The notes under the pieces are model-generated. The model did not search any database, was not told the DNA's origin, and worked only from the letters and a program-made list of their open reading frames with translations. 64,000 nt of DNA, from positions 1 to 64,000 of the IMG/VR virus record IMGVR_UViG_3300020404_002009; one strand, 5' to 3'. Origin of the DNA: a virus. Shown here piece after piece: positions 41,823 through 51,707 of the stretch. The translations under genes and the position numbers were made by a program. The stretch's first letter is position 1; each line of letters starts with the position of its first letter.

Positions 41823-42792
41823 GGGACAGTCTCTTGATATCTTCATTAACCATCAAAGCAACCATGTCTCTGAATTCGGTTTTAGGTTCCCACCCTAATT
41901 TTTCTTTTGCTTTTGAATATGATCCATGCAATGCATGTACTTCCGCTGGACGTTTGAAACGTGGATCTGACTCGACGTATTGTTCCCAATCTTCTATGTC
42001 AGCAGTTCTAAAAGCATGGGTAAGTAATTCTCTGATAGAATGTTGCACTCCTGTGCAGATTACGTAATCTCCTGGGTCCTTCTGTTGTACCATTGTGTAC
42101 ATTGCCTCAACAAAATCTCCAGCAAATCCCCAATCTCTTTTTGCATCAAGATTTCCTAATGTAAGTTTTTTTGATAATCCTAATTTAATTTTAGCGACTC
42201 CGTCTGTAATTTTTCTTGTTACAAATTCTTTACCTCTGATTGGCGATTCATGATTAAACAGTATTCCATTAGAAGCATGTATGCTGTAACTTTCTCGGAA
42301 GTTTACGGTCATCCAGTAAGCATAAAGTTTTGACACACCATATGGTGAACGTGGATGGAAAGGTGTGTTTTCATCTTGAACACCTTCAATGTTTGCATTA
42401 CCATACAGTTCGCTTGTACTTGCTTGATAAAATCTTGTCAGTGGATTTTGATTTACTATTGCGTTTAGGATGTTTAGGACACCCATGCCATTTACTTCAC
42501 TTGTTTGTTTGTTGAGTTCCCAACTGGCACCAACAAAACTTTGTGCGGCCAAATTGTAAAATTCGTTAGGACGAATAGTTCTTACAAGATGATTCATGTT
42601 GGCATCGTCAGTGATATCACCTGTTATCAGTTCTACGTCGTTTTCTATTCCTAGGTAATTTAAATTTGATAGATTTGGATTGCTATATCTTTTTACCAAA
42701 CCATAAACTTTGTAGTCTTTTTCTAATAAATGTTTGGCTAGGTATGGACCGTCTTGCCCGGTCATTCCTGTTACAAATGCAATCTTTTTCAT
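41809..42792 (-). CDS. gmd: GDP-mannose 4,6-dehydratase
   Basis: The 327-residue protein has TGMTGQDG (NAD-binding loop), STSELYG and SPYGVSK (catalytic YxxxK), and the NHESPIRG segment diagnostic of GDP-mannose 4,6-dehydratase. It would convert GDP-mannose to GDP-4-keto-6-deoxymannose, the precursor of fucose, rhamnose, perosamine and colitose-type sugars. No fucose synthase (GMER) is seen beside it, so the end sugar is open. Confidence 0.9.
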   Translation of the reverse strand: MKKIAFVTGMTGQDGPYLAKHLLEKDYKVYGLVKRYSNPNLSNLNYLGIENDVELITGDITDDANMNHLVRTIRPNEFYNLAAQSFVGASWELNKQTSEVNGMGVLNILNAIVNQNPLTRFYQASTSELYGNANIEGVQDENTPFHPRSPYGVSKLYAYWMTVNFRESYSIHASNGILFNHESPIRGKEFVTRKITDGVAKIKLGLSKKLTLGNLDAKRDWGFAGDFVEAMYTMVQQKDPGDYVICTGVQHSIRELLTHAFRTADIEDWEQYVESDPRFKRPAEVHALHGSYSKAKEKLGWEPKTEFRDMVALMVNEDIKRLSHDLR

Positions 42793-42811
42793 TTAATTTA
42801 ATTATGGTTGT

Positions 42812-43702
42812 TTATGCTCGTGGTACTTTTTTCCAATAGTCGATGTTTTGCACGTCAACTTTTGCTTTAGGATTTTGCCTAAGATCTTTTTGTGTTGATG
42901 TTTTATGGGTTTTTCTTTTGCCTTTGAAATGGTCCATGTAAAGACCTAGTTCACTATTGACGAAAACGTGATGTCCTTTAACACCTTTCCAATAACCAAT
43001 ATCATTTACTTTGATATTTTTCTCTTTCCTATATTGTTTTGACAAATCCCAAAACACTGCAGAATCATGCCATTCTAATAAATTGAATACATTGCCGGTG
43101 ACGTACAACTGCTCCCAATCATTTATAAAATTAATAGTTTCTTTGTGTTTAAGATTGTATCCAACAAAACCACATTCCGGATACACCCCTCCATCGCCTA
43201 ACGTAGGATTTTCTCTGCCAAGGTAAGTCAACATTGTGTCTGTTGGTAAAATATTTGTAAAAAAATCTATAGGTACGGGCCTGAATGTGTATGTATCTGC
43301 ATCTAACCAAACAACATAATCATACTCTTGTGAATTACGTACAGCATTTATAATACAAAATACTTTATTTGAAAATCTAACAGCGTCCCATAAGAAAGAT
43401 TGTTTGTCCTTGTCCAGACCTTTTAGGTGCTGTGATCTACGTACCCCGCCATCAATTTTTTCTAACTTGCCATTTGCAACAGGATCGTTTTTGTATTTGT
43501 TTTTGAAATTTACTAGTTCAGGTTCTGCAGTATTCAAATCAATACAAGTAATCCTCGTATCCACATCTGCTGGTTTTGGTTCTTCGCAGTACAAAACTAT
43601 ATCTATATTATTAGGAAGATTTTTTGCCATGGAATCAATTCCACGTTTTGCAAATTGACTCCAAGTTCCTGGTTTATAAGATGTTATTAGTTTTATTTTC
43701 AT
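42812..43702 (-). CDS. GT-A type glycosyltransferase (paralogue 2)
   Basis: The 296-residue protein is the close paralogue of the 37382 gene, with the same MKIKLITSYKPGTW start, VVWLDADTY and ECGFVGYNLKH. The 1-base overlap with the GT61 gene upstream (43702) marks an operon. The two copies may add two similar sugar units or act on different acceptors. Confidence 0.75.
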   Translation of the reverse strand: MKIKLITSYKPGTWSQFAKRGIDSMAKNLPNNIDIVLYCEEPKPADVDTRITCIDLNTAEPELVNFKNKYKNDPVANGKLEKIDGGVRRSQHLKGLDKDKQSFLWDAVRFSNKVFCIINAVRNSQEYDYVVWLDADTYTFRPVPIDFFTNILPTDTMLTYLGRENPTLGDGGVYPECGFVGYNLKHKETINFINDWEQLYVTGNVFNLLEWHDSAVFWDLSKQYRKEKNIKVNDIGYWKGVKGHHVFVNSELGLYMDHFKGKRKTHKTSTQKDLRQNPKAKVDVQNIDYWKKVPRA

Positions 43703-44790
43703 TAATCTAAATGTTTTATAAAGTTTGCTACATCCACTTCGAAGTTGATCAGATCACTAAATCTTTTTACACCCTTAGGCTTCTTACCGCCGGTCATTTC
43801 TATAGGAACAGTGTTAGCAAGATATAATTCATGTTTCAATCCCAAATGGTGAGATAAAACTGGGTAAACTTTTTTGTGTACCATTTTTGGATCTTGAATC
43901 TCGATTACTTTTGTGCCCGACTTACACCATAACAGATTTACTAGACCGGCACCATGAGCCGCAACCACGTGTGTTGCCTCTGCAAATGTTTTCATCTGTT
44001 CTTTGATTGTCATATTTTCTAGTGCGACAGTTTCCCATCCTTTCAACGCTAGAACTAATTCGTTTGAGTTTACCAGTCTTCTAGTTTTTGCTCCTGGACG
44101 TAGCACTAGTATCTTACGAGAAGGTTGTATTTCTTTGAGACCATGTAAACCCTTGAAATGACGTAGCCATGGAGCAAGGTGTGGTGTTATCACGCCGTCC
44201 TGGGTGTTGCTCATACTAGGCACTAACAAATGTTTAAATTGCCATGTTTCATTTTTAGGCATCACAACAACTTTTACATCAGGAAATAATTCTTTTAACA
44301 CTTTGTCGAAGTATGGACTATGATTGGCTAAAACAAAACAGTACCTACTAAAATTTGTTGACCATCGCTTTTCGACCAGTCTAAATTTAGAAATTACGTC
44401 GATCCATATATGCCACGGATTATTGGCACTTGCTTCGTCTATTGGTAACCATACATAGCAATATTTTTCAGGAAATGTTTGTGTAACTGGCGGAATATCC
44501 ACGTTCATATTTTCTTTCCACTCGGCCCAAAGGTTATGAGATTTTTTTGGTTTCATCCTAGATTGGTGTGTCAATGGCCATACATGTTGCGTTATCATTT
44601 TATTTTCCATTGTGATTAATAATGGACACGAATGTACTTTACAATTATGAAATTCTGCAACAAATGTTGGTAAACTTTTAAAATTTGTGTTTACAGAATT
44701 ATTATACGGCACGGTGTACTGGTATTCTTGATCAACAGTTTCCCACCTATCTAAAAAGTACTTTAATGAGTTAATATTTTTTACTGGCAT
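43702..44790 (-). CDS. GT61-family glycosyltransferase-like protein
   Basis: The product from the ATG at 44790 has 362 residues. AAHGAGLVNLLWCKSGTKVIEI near the C-terminus is the hallmark of the GT61 (DUF563) family, which transfers pentoses or GlcNAc-type sugars. A longer frame to 44826 overlaps the divergent gene and is not preferred. Its first gene-end overlap with 42812 is 1 base. Confidence 0.72.
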   Translation of the reverse strand: MPVKNINSLKYFLDRWETVDQEYQYTVPYNNSVNTNFKSLPTFVAEFHNCKVHSCPLLITMENKMITQHVWPLTHQSRMKPKKSHNLWAEWKENMNVDIPPVTQTFPEKYCYVWLPIDEASANNPWHIWIDVISKFRLVEKRWSTNFSRYCFVLANHSPYFDKVLKELFPDVKVVVMPKNETWQFKHLLVPSMSNTQDGVITPHLAPWLRHFKGLHGLKEIQPSRKILVLRPGAKTRRLVNSNELVLALKGWETVALENMTIKEQMKTFAEATHVVAAHGAGLVNLLWCKSGTKVIEIQDPKMVHKKVYPVLSHHLGLKHELYLANTVPIEMTGGKKPKGVKRFSDLINFEVDVANFIKHLD

Positions 44791-44819
44791 TTTGGCAATA
44801 ATTAGTATATAATTATCGC

Positions 44820-45515
44820 ATGGCAATATCCAAGATGTTCATAAACGGTTGTTCGTTTCTAACCACACGTCCTCGCGACAATGTACACACTCATGCAGGC
44901 GAGCAACTAGCAAAAATGATGGACCTTGAAGTAGAAGTTAATTTGGCAAATGGCGGACGTGGTAGCAAAAGATTAATGTGGACTACAAGGACCTGGTGTG
45001 AAAAATTTCCGGATCAAGCAGAAAAATGTTTTTTCCTAATTGGATCAAGCGGCGGTAATAGATTTGATTATCCAACTAATGACGGTTATAAAAAACATAA
45101 GTTCCCCACAATGGAAACAACTTGGAAAACTTGGGATCCAAACAGAGACAATAGCACTAGATCTTTTATGAAATATCTATTCAAGTTAGGTGCTGATATA
45201 GACCAAATGACACAGATAGAATCATTATTAACTTTACTTGACTTGCAAGATTTTTTTGAGAAGAGAAAATATCCATATCTCTTTTATAATACTCTAGCAG
45301 ATGCAAAGATTACTAACAGTGATGTCCAATTGATGCATGATAGTTTAAACAAAAAAAGATTTTTTAGGCCCGAAACAAGTCATCTAGACTTTACAGTTGC
45401 AAACAAACAAGAATGTAAAACAGGAGATCCTCATCCAAATACAGAAGGACACACACAATGGGCAACACTGATGAAAGAATTTATAGATGCTAACAATTTA
45501 CGCTCCATTCAATAA
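44820..45515 (+). CDS. SGNH-hydrolase-like protein (second)
   Basis: The 231-residue protein has NGCSFL near the start (block I, with Ser as the possible nucleophile), NLANGGRGS (block II) and GDPHPNTEGH near the end (Asp and His of the catalytic pair). Layout and size match the SGNH-like gene at 14762. Its 3' end overlaps the next GT-B gene by 29 bases. Acyl transfer or removal on a glycan would fit the island. Confidence 0.6.
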   Translation: MAISKMFINGCSFLTTRPRDNVHTHAGEQLAKMMDLEVEVNLANGGRGSKRLMWTTRTWCEKFPDQAEKCFFLIGSSGGNRFDYPTNDGYKKHKFPTMETTWKTWDPNRDNSTRSFMKYLFKLGADIDQMTQIESLLTLLDLQDFFEKRKYPYLFYNTLADAKITNSDVQLMHDSLNKKRFFRPETSHLDFTVANKQECKTGDPHPNTEGHTQWATLMKEFIDANNLRSIQ

Positions 45516-46299
45516 TAAAAATAGCAAAGCCTGGGAAGTTTTTAACGGTGTGCAGAAGTCCTGGCCAGACCAAGTTGATGTTTTAGACAATACTAAACAC
45601 AAAGAGCCAAAGGCTAATTCTATGTTTTGGGGGTTTGTTAATAACAATTTGGACATGGTGAGAAAGTTAGAAAAACGGAAACATAATTTTTGGTTTGCGG
45701 ATACCCCTTACTTTGGTAGATTTGATAATAACAATCTTCAGCCTAATAATCATTATTGGCGTTTGTGTAACAACAGAATTCATGCAAAGTTTTACAAAGA
45801 TTGTAAACCTGATAGATTTGACAAGTTCAATATAAAAATAAAAGCACCAAAATTAAAAGGCGATCATATTCTTGTCTGTCCGAGTTCTGCAGGTATACAC
45901 AATTATTTGGACCAAATAAATTGGACCAATAACACTGTGGAGTCGTTAAAGCGATACACAGACAGACCAATCAAACTTCGACACAAGCCTAGGGGCAGGG
46001 GAACGTCAGGACCAAGTGAGGCAAAAGTTCCCCTATCCGAGGATCTCAAAGATGCATGGGCGTGTGTGACTAGTTGTAGTATTAGTGCCGTCGAAGCAGT
46101 ATGCATGGGAGTGCCTGTGTTTAGTCATGAAAAAAGTTTTGCAAGTGCAATGGGTAATTTACATCTAGAAGATATAGAAGAACCTTTTTTCGCTGATCCA
46201 GAACCATGGCTGTATAGTTTGGCTTACCAGCAATTCACACCAGAAGAATTTAGTAACGGTCGGGCAGTAGAGATCCTTATGGATATGCAGATATTGTAA
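45487..46299 (+). CDS. GT-B type surface-glycan glycosyltransferase (paralogue 4)
   Basis: The 270-residue product shares with paralogues 1-3 the LRHKPRGR stretch in place of VRPHP, and WACVTSCSISAVEAVCMGVPVF. It is the only forward-strand member. The start overlaps the SGNH gene by 29 bases. Confidence 0.65.
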   Translation: MLTIYAPFNNKNSKAWEVFNGVQKSWPDQVDVLDNTKHKEPKANSMFWGFVNNNLDMVRKLEKRKHNFWFADTPYFGRFDNNNLQPNNHYWRLCNNRIHAKFYKDCKPDRFDKFNIKIKAPKLKGDHILVCPSSAGIHNYLDQINWTNNTVESLKRYTDRPIKLRHKPRGRGTSGPSEAKVPLSEDLKDAWACVTSCSISAVEAVCMGVPVFSHEKSFASAMGNLHLEDIEEPFFADPEPWLYSLAYQQFTPEEFSNGRAVEILMDMQIL

Positions 46300-46324
46300 C
46301 TTATTTTGCCCGTTAAATAAGTGT

Positions 46325-46591
46325 ATGCCAAAAAAAAATCACAAAGAGAGAATGCTCGAATGGATTGAGAAACTTGGACTAGTCGTAGTGCAATCTGAAA
46401 TTAAACCATATGGGCCAGGCACAAGAAGGTACATGGTCGGGAGACATGTCGAAGAGCCAAAGCATAATGCATGGCAAATGCCAAGCGGTAAATGGGCATC
46501 TACACCCGGAGTTCAAGAATGGCTTACACCTCATCCGCTCACCGGTCCCGAACTAGAGGCATGGCTAACCGAACACGAAAAAAAATTATAA
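46325..46591 (+). CDS. Hypothetical protein (88 aa)
   Basis: TTAAATA at 46313-46319 lies 5 bases before the ATG and there is no Shine-Dalgarno. The protein is basic, Pro/Trp-rich and has no membrane segment. Its stop overlaps the ATG of the FkbM gene at 46591 (TAATG). I do not recognise it. Confidence 0.55.
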   Translation: MPKKNHKERMLEWIEKLGLVVVQSEIKPYGPGTRRYMVGRHVEEPKHNAWQMPSGKWASTPGVQEWLTPHPLTGPELEAWLTEHEKKL

Positions 46592-47136
46592 TGGATCAAC
46601 AGCATCTAAAAAACTGGCGAGAAACCTATGCCATGGCAAAACCTTATATTACAAAAAACACAATCGGTATTGATGTCGGATGTAGAGAGGGAGGTTTTTC
46701 GGCACAGATGGAGGATGACTTTAAGCACGTATTTGCATTTGACTTTAGGGATAAAAGAAAAGAATTTTCACGTAATGTAAAAGACAATAGAAAATTTACT
46801 TACACAGTTTGTGGTATTGGGGAAAGAGTAGGACATTCATTCACTAGTAGTGATCGTGTTGGAAGAATCAAAGATAGGGGAAATATCAAGGTACCTATTA
46901 AAACCATAGACAGTTTTGAATATGATAATGTTGGATTCATCAAGTATGATATTGAAGGATACGAATTACGGGCAATAAAAGGAAGTGAAAAAACAATAAA
47001 AAAATATTTTCCAGTAATAATTGTAGAACAAAACAAAGGCAACATAGATTGTGTAGAACTTTTACAAAAGTGGGGTTATGAATTGAAAGGTATAGATGAC
47101 ATGTTTAAAAGTGATTATCTAATGGTAAAGGCATGA
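46591..47136 (+). CDS. FkbM-family methyltransferase (first)
   Basis: The 181-residue protein has IGIDVGCREGGFS (SAM-binding motif I), VPIKTIDSF and then FIKYDIEGYELRAIKGS, the signature end of FkbM methyltransferases. It probably O-methylates a sugar or amino sugar. The ATG at 46591, overlapping the previous stop, is preferred to a long upstream extension. A second FkbM gene lies at 48131. Confidence 0.82.
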   Translation: MDQQHLKNWRETYAMAKPYITKNTIGIDVGCREGGFSAQMEDDFKHVFAFDFRDKRKEFSRNVKDNRKFTYTVCGIGERVGHSFTSSDRVGRIKDRGNIKVPIKTIDSFEYDNVGFIKYDIEGYELRAIKGSEKTIKKYFPVIIVEQNKGNIDCVELLQKWGYELKGIDDMFKSDYLMVKA

Positions 47137-48134
47137 AGTACGCAAAGATACCCATGCCAACATTCATAGCATTCGAGCCTATTAATCTTTGTAATGCAAA
47201 ATGTTTTTGCTGTCCTTACACAACATTGAGTGAAGACAAAACATATCACGGAAAGCGTATGACTCGAGAACAGTTGAAATTACTATTAGATGATTATGGT
47301 TCATTGATTAAAAAATATGGAATGAAAGATTATTCGTGTGGTATCAATCCATGGAGGTACTCCGATCCATTAGTACAGCCTGATTTAGAATACATTCTTC
47401 ATCTTTGTGATGAGCACAAAATACATGTTGGAATAACCACCAACGGTGTGTCTTTTACTAAAAAACAATGCGAAATACTTAATAGATATGAACATGTGAT
47501 TGGACCCATACACATGAGCGTAATAGGACACACAGCAGAAGAACTTTGGGAGTTTATGAAAGTCAAAAAACAAAAAACTTTGGATGGTCTGCGTTTTGTG
47601 AAAGAAAACTATCCGGCTTTGTCACGTAGGATCCGTATTGGTATTAAGCATAAGGATCAGAGTAAGAACGCACCACAGAGCGTTATACAGGAATATAGTT
47701 CCGCAATACTTGGTAAAGTAAAAAGCAAAACTAATTGGGTTGAAAATAGAATGGGAGACGGCGACGGCAGTTGGACCAAACCTTACAATGTGGTGATTAA
47801 TGAAAATAATTATATGCAAGGATGTGCAATGGGCGGTGGACGTATTTTAAGACAAATGGAAATTTTAGTCGATGGACAAGCGGTTTTGTGTTGTGATGAT
47901 GCTGAAGGAAAAACTAACTATGGAAATGTGTTTGAACTGGGTATAGAAACTGTATGGCAAAACCTACAAAAAGAACATGACATTATATACGCAACAGAGT
48001 ATAATGAAGCAAAGAAGGATTTGATATGCAACACGTGTTCAAGGGGCAAGTTTATAGGACACTGGACACAACCAATGCAAGACAAGTTACACAAAAGACA
48101 GAACGGTGTCGCACTTAGGATAAAAAAGTTATGA
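47133..48134 (+). CDS. Radical SAM enzyme with SPASM-type C-terminus (fourth)
   Basis: The 333-residue protein has CNAKCFCC (CxxxCxxC) near residue 20. C-terminal Cys in GCAMGG, LCCDD and CNTCSRG fit a SPASM domain with extra iron-sulfur clusters. It lies between two FkbM methyltransferase genes with 4-base overlaps, so it belongs to the glycan island. It could modify a sugar (epimerise, dehydrate or methylate) or a peptide. Confidence 0.82.
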   Translation: MKYAKIPMPTFIAFEPINLCNAKCFCCPYTTLSEDKTYHGKRMTREQLKLLLDDYGSLIKKYGMKDYSCGINPWRYSDPLVQPDLEYILHLCDEHKIHVGITTNGVSFTKKQCEILNRYEHVIGPIHMSVIGHTAEELWEFMKVKKQKTLDGLRFVKENYPALSRRIRIGIKHKDQSKNAPQSVIQEYSSAILGKVKSKTNWVENRMGDGDGSWTKPYNVVINENNYMQGCAMGGGRILRQMEILVDGQAVLCCDDAEGKTNYGNVFELGIETVWQNLQKEHDIIYATEYNEAKKDLICNTCSRGKFIGHWTQPMQDKLHKRQNGVALRIKKL

Positions 48135-48757
48135 AAATAGAGAAAGTAAACGGATTCTTTGTGCCAGCAAACGATATACACATAGAAGATTGGAAGGCAG
48201 GACAGCCTTTTACCCAAAATAAATGTTTGCAAAAATTCATAGACTATTGTGAGAACAATAATAAAAAATTTAATCATATATTAGATATAGGTGCATGGGT
48301 CGGAACATGGAGCATGGCGATGAACAAATATTGTGGCAGGGTTGTGGCCTTCGAACCGGATGCTTTGCATTATGAGTGTTTGGTTAAAAATGTACCAGAA
48401 GACGTTGAGACACATCAGTTGGCAGTAGGGCAAGAGGACAAAATGGTATCGCTTTCGGAAGACAATTTTACTCAAAGTAAAAGGGTAATCGGCGAAGGAG
48501 CAATACCTATGATATCCGTTGATAGCCTCGGAATGGATGATATAGATCTTATAAAGATAGATGTTGAAGGGTACGAAATGGAAGTATTGAAAGGTGCTAG
48601 TGAAACATTAAAAAATACAAAGTACCTAATGATCGAACTGAACAACAATACAAAGAAGTATGGAAGCAACAACATGGCGATAGAAAAATTTTTGGAAACT
48701 TTGGGGTTTAAAGTTTTGATGAGCCATTGGCCAGATAAAGTTTTCCACCGTGCCTAA
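48131..48757 (+). CDS. FkbM-family methyltransferase (second)
   Basis: The 208-residue protein has ILDIGAWVGTWS (motif I), AFEPDA (acidic motif II) and LIKIDVEGYEMEVLKGA, the FkbM signature. Length and motif order are normal for the family. It overlaps the radical SAM gene by 4 bases. Confidence 0.85.
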   Translation: MKIEKVNGFFVPANDIHIEDWKAGQPFTQNKCLQKFIDYCENNNKKFNHILDIGAWVGTWSMAMNKYCGRVVAFEPDALHYECLVKNVPEDVETHQLAVGQEDKMVSLSEDNFTQSKRVIGEGAIPMISVDSLGMDDIDLIKIDVEGYEMEVLKGASETLKNTKYLMIELNNNTKKYGSNNMAIEKFLETLGFKVLMSHWPDKVFHRA

Positions 48758-48776
48758 CCTAAATTAAATACCGCAC

Positions 48777-49802
48777 ATGAAAGTTTTAATTACAGGCGGT
48801 GCTGGTTTTATTGCACACCACGTCATAGATCATATTTTAAAAACTACCGATTGGCATATTACCACATTGGACAGATTAGATGAGTCTGGTAATTTAAATC
48901 GCCTGCATGACATTTTAAAAGAGCATACACCTGAAAATCGTAGAAGACATAGAACAGTATTTCACGATCTAAAGGCGGCTTTAAACAGCCAAATACGTGC
49001 AGACATAGGCGAAATTGATATTGTGCTACACTTGGCGGCAGGAAGTCATGTAGATAGGTCTATTACACATCCTATGGAGTTTGTTCAGGATAATGTGATT
49101 GGTACTGTCAATTTATTAAATTGGGCGAAACAATTACCAAGTCTGAAAAAATTTGTTTACTTCAGCACTGATGAAATTTTTGGTGTTGCACCTCCCGGAG
49201 TATCTTATAAGGAATATGATAGGTACAATTCGACAAACCCTTATAGTGCAAGTAAGGCCGCGGCTGAGGAATTTTGTGTAGCATATGAAAATACCTATAA
49301 AATGCCAATATACATAACCCATACTATGAATGTGTTTGGCCAAAGGCAACATCCAGAAAAGTTTATTCCCGGTACCATTCAGAGAGTAAGAGACGGAGAT
49401 AAAGTTACAATACATGCAGACTCTAGCAAAACCCAAGCAGGTTCGAGAATGTATATTCACGCAAGTGATGTAGCAGAAGGCTTGATGTTCATTTTGAATT
49501 TAGAAAATTACACACACAAAGGAGATTTTGGCTGGGCAAAATGTCCAAAGTTCAATTTAGTTGGCACCGAGGAAATAGATAATCTTAAACTAGCACAAAT
49601 GATTTCAGATTCCGTAGGCAAACCATTAAATTACGAAATGGTTGATTTCCATACATCGAGGCCAGGACATGACTTACGCTATGCATTAAGTGGAGATTTG
49701 TTAAAACAGTTGGGTTGGGAACCTAGAATTAAGTTGTCGGAAAGAATTAAAGAAACTGTAGATTGGACATTGGCAAATGATAGATGGTTGCGTAACTCTT
49801 AA
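48777..49802 (+). CDS. NDP-sugar 4,6-dehydratase/epimerase (dTDP-glucose dehydratase-like)
   Basis: The 341-residue protein has TGGAGFIAHH (NAD-binding loop), FSTDEIFG (the TDE motif of dTDP-glucose 4,6-dehydratase type enzymes) and NPYSASK (catalytic YxxxK). It would give a 4-keto-6-deoxy sugar nucleotide, the substrate of the C-methyltransferase encoded next. TTAAATA lies 6 bases before the ATG. Confidence 0.83.
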   Translation: MKVLITGGAGFIAHHVIDHILKTTDWHITTLDRLDESGNLNRLHDILKEHTPENRRRHRTVFHDLKAALNSQIRADIGEIDIVLHLAAGSHVDRSITHPMEFVQDNVIGTVNLLNWAKQLPSLKKFVYFSTDEIFGVAPPGVSYKEYDRYNSTNPYSASKAAAEEFCVAYENTYKMPIYITHTMNVFGQRQHPEKFIPGTIQRVRDGDKVTIHADSSKTQAGSRMYIHASDVAEGLMFILNLENYTHKGDFGWAKCPKFNLVGTEEIDNLKLAQMISDSVGKPLNYEMVDFHTSRPGHDLRYALSGDLLKQLGWEPRIKLSERIKETVDWTLANDRWLRNS

Positions 49803-50964
49803 AAATTGTGTAGTGTGCGATAACACAGTGTCACATGTTGTTGATTTAGGAGATCAACCCCTGGCAAATGGCTTTTTAGATAGTGTACAAGAAGAAAAAA
49901 CTTTCCCCCTTAAAGTTAATGCGTGTGAAAAATGTTCCCATTTACAACTATCACATGCTGTAAGTTTGCCATTAATGTACGAAACATATTTGTATAGAAG
50001 TGGTACCACGGACACTTATAAGAAATACATGGATTGGTTCTCGGATACAGCATTGAAATATTATTCTAAAGCATGTAAAAACGTTTTAGATATTGGGTGT
50101 AATGACGGGACACAACTGGACATCTTTAAAGATAAAGGTGTAGAAACATACGGAATAGATCCAGCAAAAAATCTTTATGAGTATTCAAAGTCAAATCACA
50201 AAGTGATTAATGATTATTTTAGCGATAAAATAGATTTTGGAACCAAATTCGATATGGTAGTGATGCAGAATAGTTTTGCTCATCAACCAAATCCAAGAGC
50301 ATTCTTAGAAAACATCAAAAAAATTTTACACGACGACGGATTTATTTTTATACAGACTAGTCAGGCAGACATGGTTAAAAATAATGAGTTTGATACAATC
50401 TATCATGAACACATAAACTTTTATTGTGCTAAAAGCATGAGTACATTGGTAGAGTCAGTAGGACTTCAAATTACGGATATTATTAAAAATCCTATACACG
50501 GTGTCAGTTATATTTTTGTTATATCGAATAATAAAAATAACGAAACGTTAGAACAATTTTTGCATGACGAAAGTTCTATTAACTCTATGGCAAACTATCA
50601 TGCATGGGCCAAAAATATACTAAAAGTAAAAGAGGATTACTTAAATTTGCTTGGAGAAAGAAAAGGCACACATTTGATAGGCTATGGTGCGGCCGCAAAA
50701 GGCAATACATTTCTTAATTTTATAGATAGGCCCTTGGATTTTATAATAGATGACAACAAATTAAAACAAGGCAAATTTACTCCTGGCCAACATATTCCTA
50801 TAAAATCTATAGATAGTTTAACAACAATTTCAGATGACGACGCTATTACATTTGTCCCATTGGCCTGGAACTTTTTTGATGAAATAAAATTAAGAATTAA
50901 GGCAGTAAGGAATAGTAAGAACGACAAGTTTATACGATACTTTCCAACTGCGGAATTAATATGA
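49777..50964 (+). CDS. Sugar C-methyltransferase, three-domain type
   Basis: The 395-residue protein has an N-terminal zinc motif (CVVCDNT and CEKCSH), a SAM domain (VLDIGCNDGTQLD), a catalytic HEHINF segment and a C-terminal domain with IGYGAAAKGN. This is the layout of NDP-hexose C-methyltransferases such as TcaB9/EvaC, which methylate 4-keto-6-deoxy sugars at C3. It overlaps the dehydratase gene, whose product is the matching substrate type. Together they would make a branched-chain sugar. Confidence 0.88.
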   Translation: MIDGCVTLKNCVVCDNTVSHVVDLGDQPLANGFLDSVQEEKTFPLKVNACEKCSHLQLSHAVSLPLMYETYLYRSGTTDTYKKYMDWFSDTALKYYSKACKNVLDIGCNDGTQLDIFKDKGVETYGIDPAKNLYEYSKSNHKVINDYFSDKIDFGTKFDMVVMQNSFAHQPNPRAFLENIKKILHDDGFIFIQTSQADMVKNNEFDTIYHEHINFYCAKSMSTLVESVGLQITDIIKNPIHGVSYIFVISNNKNNETLEQFLHDESSINSMANYHAWAKNILKVKEDYLNLLGERKGTHLIGYGAAAKGNTFLNFIDRPLDFIIDDNKLKQGKFTPGQHIPIKSIDSLTTISDDDAITFVPLAWNFFDEIKLRIKAVRNSKNDKFIRYFPTAELI

Positions 50965-51707
50965 TCTCTGTATTAGTTCCTTCACGTCATAGGCCAGAAC
51001 TGGCAAAACGTCTGCTTGATACTATCAATGGTACGAAAAAAACAGATGTAGAAGTCAAGTTTTATCTAAATGACAACGATCCGACAATTGAAAAATACAA
51101 ACAATTACTTCCTGAAAATGTTTATATAATCGGTCCGGACCAAAGCAGTTGTTTCAGTTGGAACTACTTGTCTACACTTGCCAGGCATGATTATTGTATG
51201 CTAGTCGGTGATGATGCACAATTTTTAACTACAAACTGGGATCAACACATAATTGATTTTTTTGAAAATTATGAATATAAAGATAAAATTTTGTATGTGT
51301 GTCCAAGAGATATGACAGGCAGTGACAAAAGAAGATGGATCAAAAATAAGGTACCCACAGATAAGCCATACAAGATAGAAACACATCCTTCCCCGATAGG
51401 CGCCGCTCACTTTGTGTTGCATAAAAACTGGATTAATACAGTTGGATATTTCTTGCCTCCACAGTTTTGGCATTGGCATATAGATAATTGGTTAACAAAA
51501 TTAGCAGTAAGATTAGGAAGGGCATATGTACTTCCCCATGTGCAGATTCAATCAAAGAAAATGATCGACGATCATACCGGGAAGAGAATAAGAAAAGAGA
51601 TGAATATCATTGAACGAGATCTTGATGTATGGAAAAGAACAAGAGATCGTTATCTAACAGCCGATGTTGAGGCACTACAAAAATTCATAAAGGATTACAA
51701 AGGATAA
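50961..51707 (+). CDS. GT-A type glycosyltransferase-like protein (paralogue of 20927)
   Basis: The 248-residue protein begins ISVLVPSRHRP and has YLNDNDP, IGPDQSSCFSWN and LVGDDAQF. These match the gene at 20927. The DD pair fits a metal/nucleotide-sugar site. It overlaps the C-methyltransferase stop (ATGA) and is the last gene of the forward run. Its 3' end overlaps the convergent oxygenase-like gene. Confidence 0.68.
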   Translation: MISVLVPSRHRPELAKRLLDTINGTKKTDVEVKFYLNDNDPTIEKYKQLLPENVYIIGPDQSSCFSWNYLSTLARHDYCMLVGDDAQFLTTNWDQHIIDFFENYEYKDKILYVCPRDMTGSDKRRWIKNKVPTDKPYKIETHPSPIGAAHFVLHKNWINTVGYFLPPQFWHWHIDNWLTKLAVRLGRAYVLPHVQIQSKKMIDDHTGKRIRKEMNIIERDLDVWKRTRDRYLTADVEALQKFIKDYKG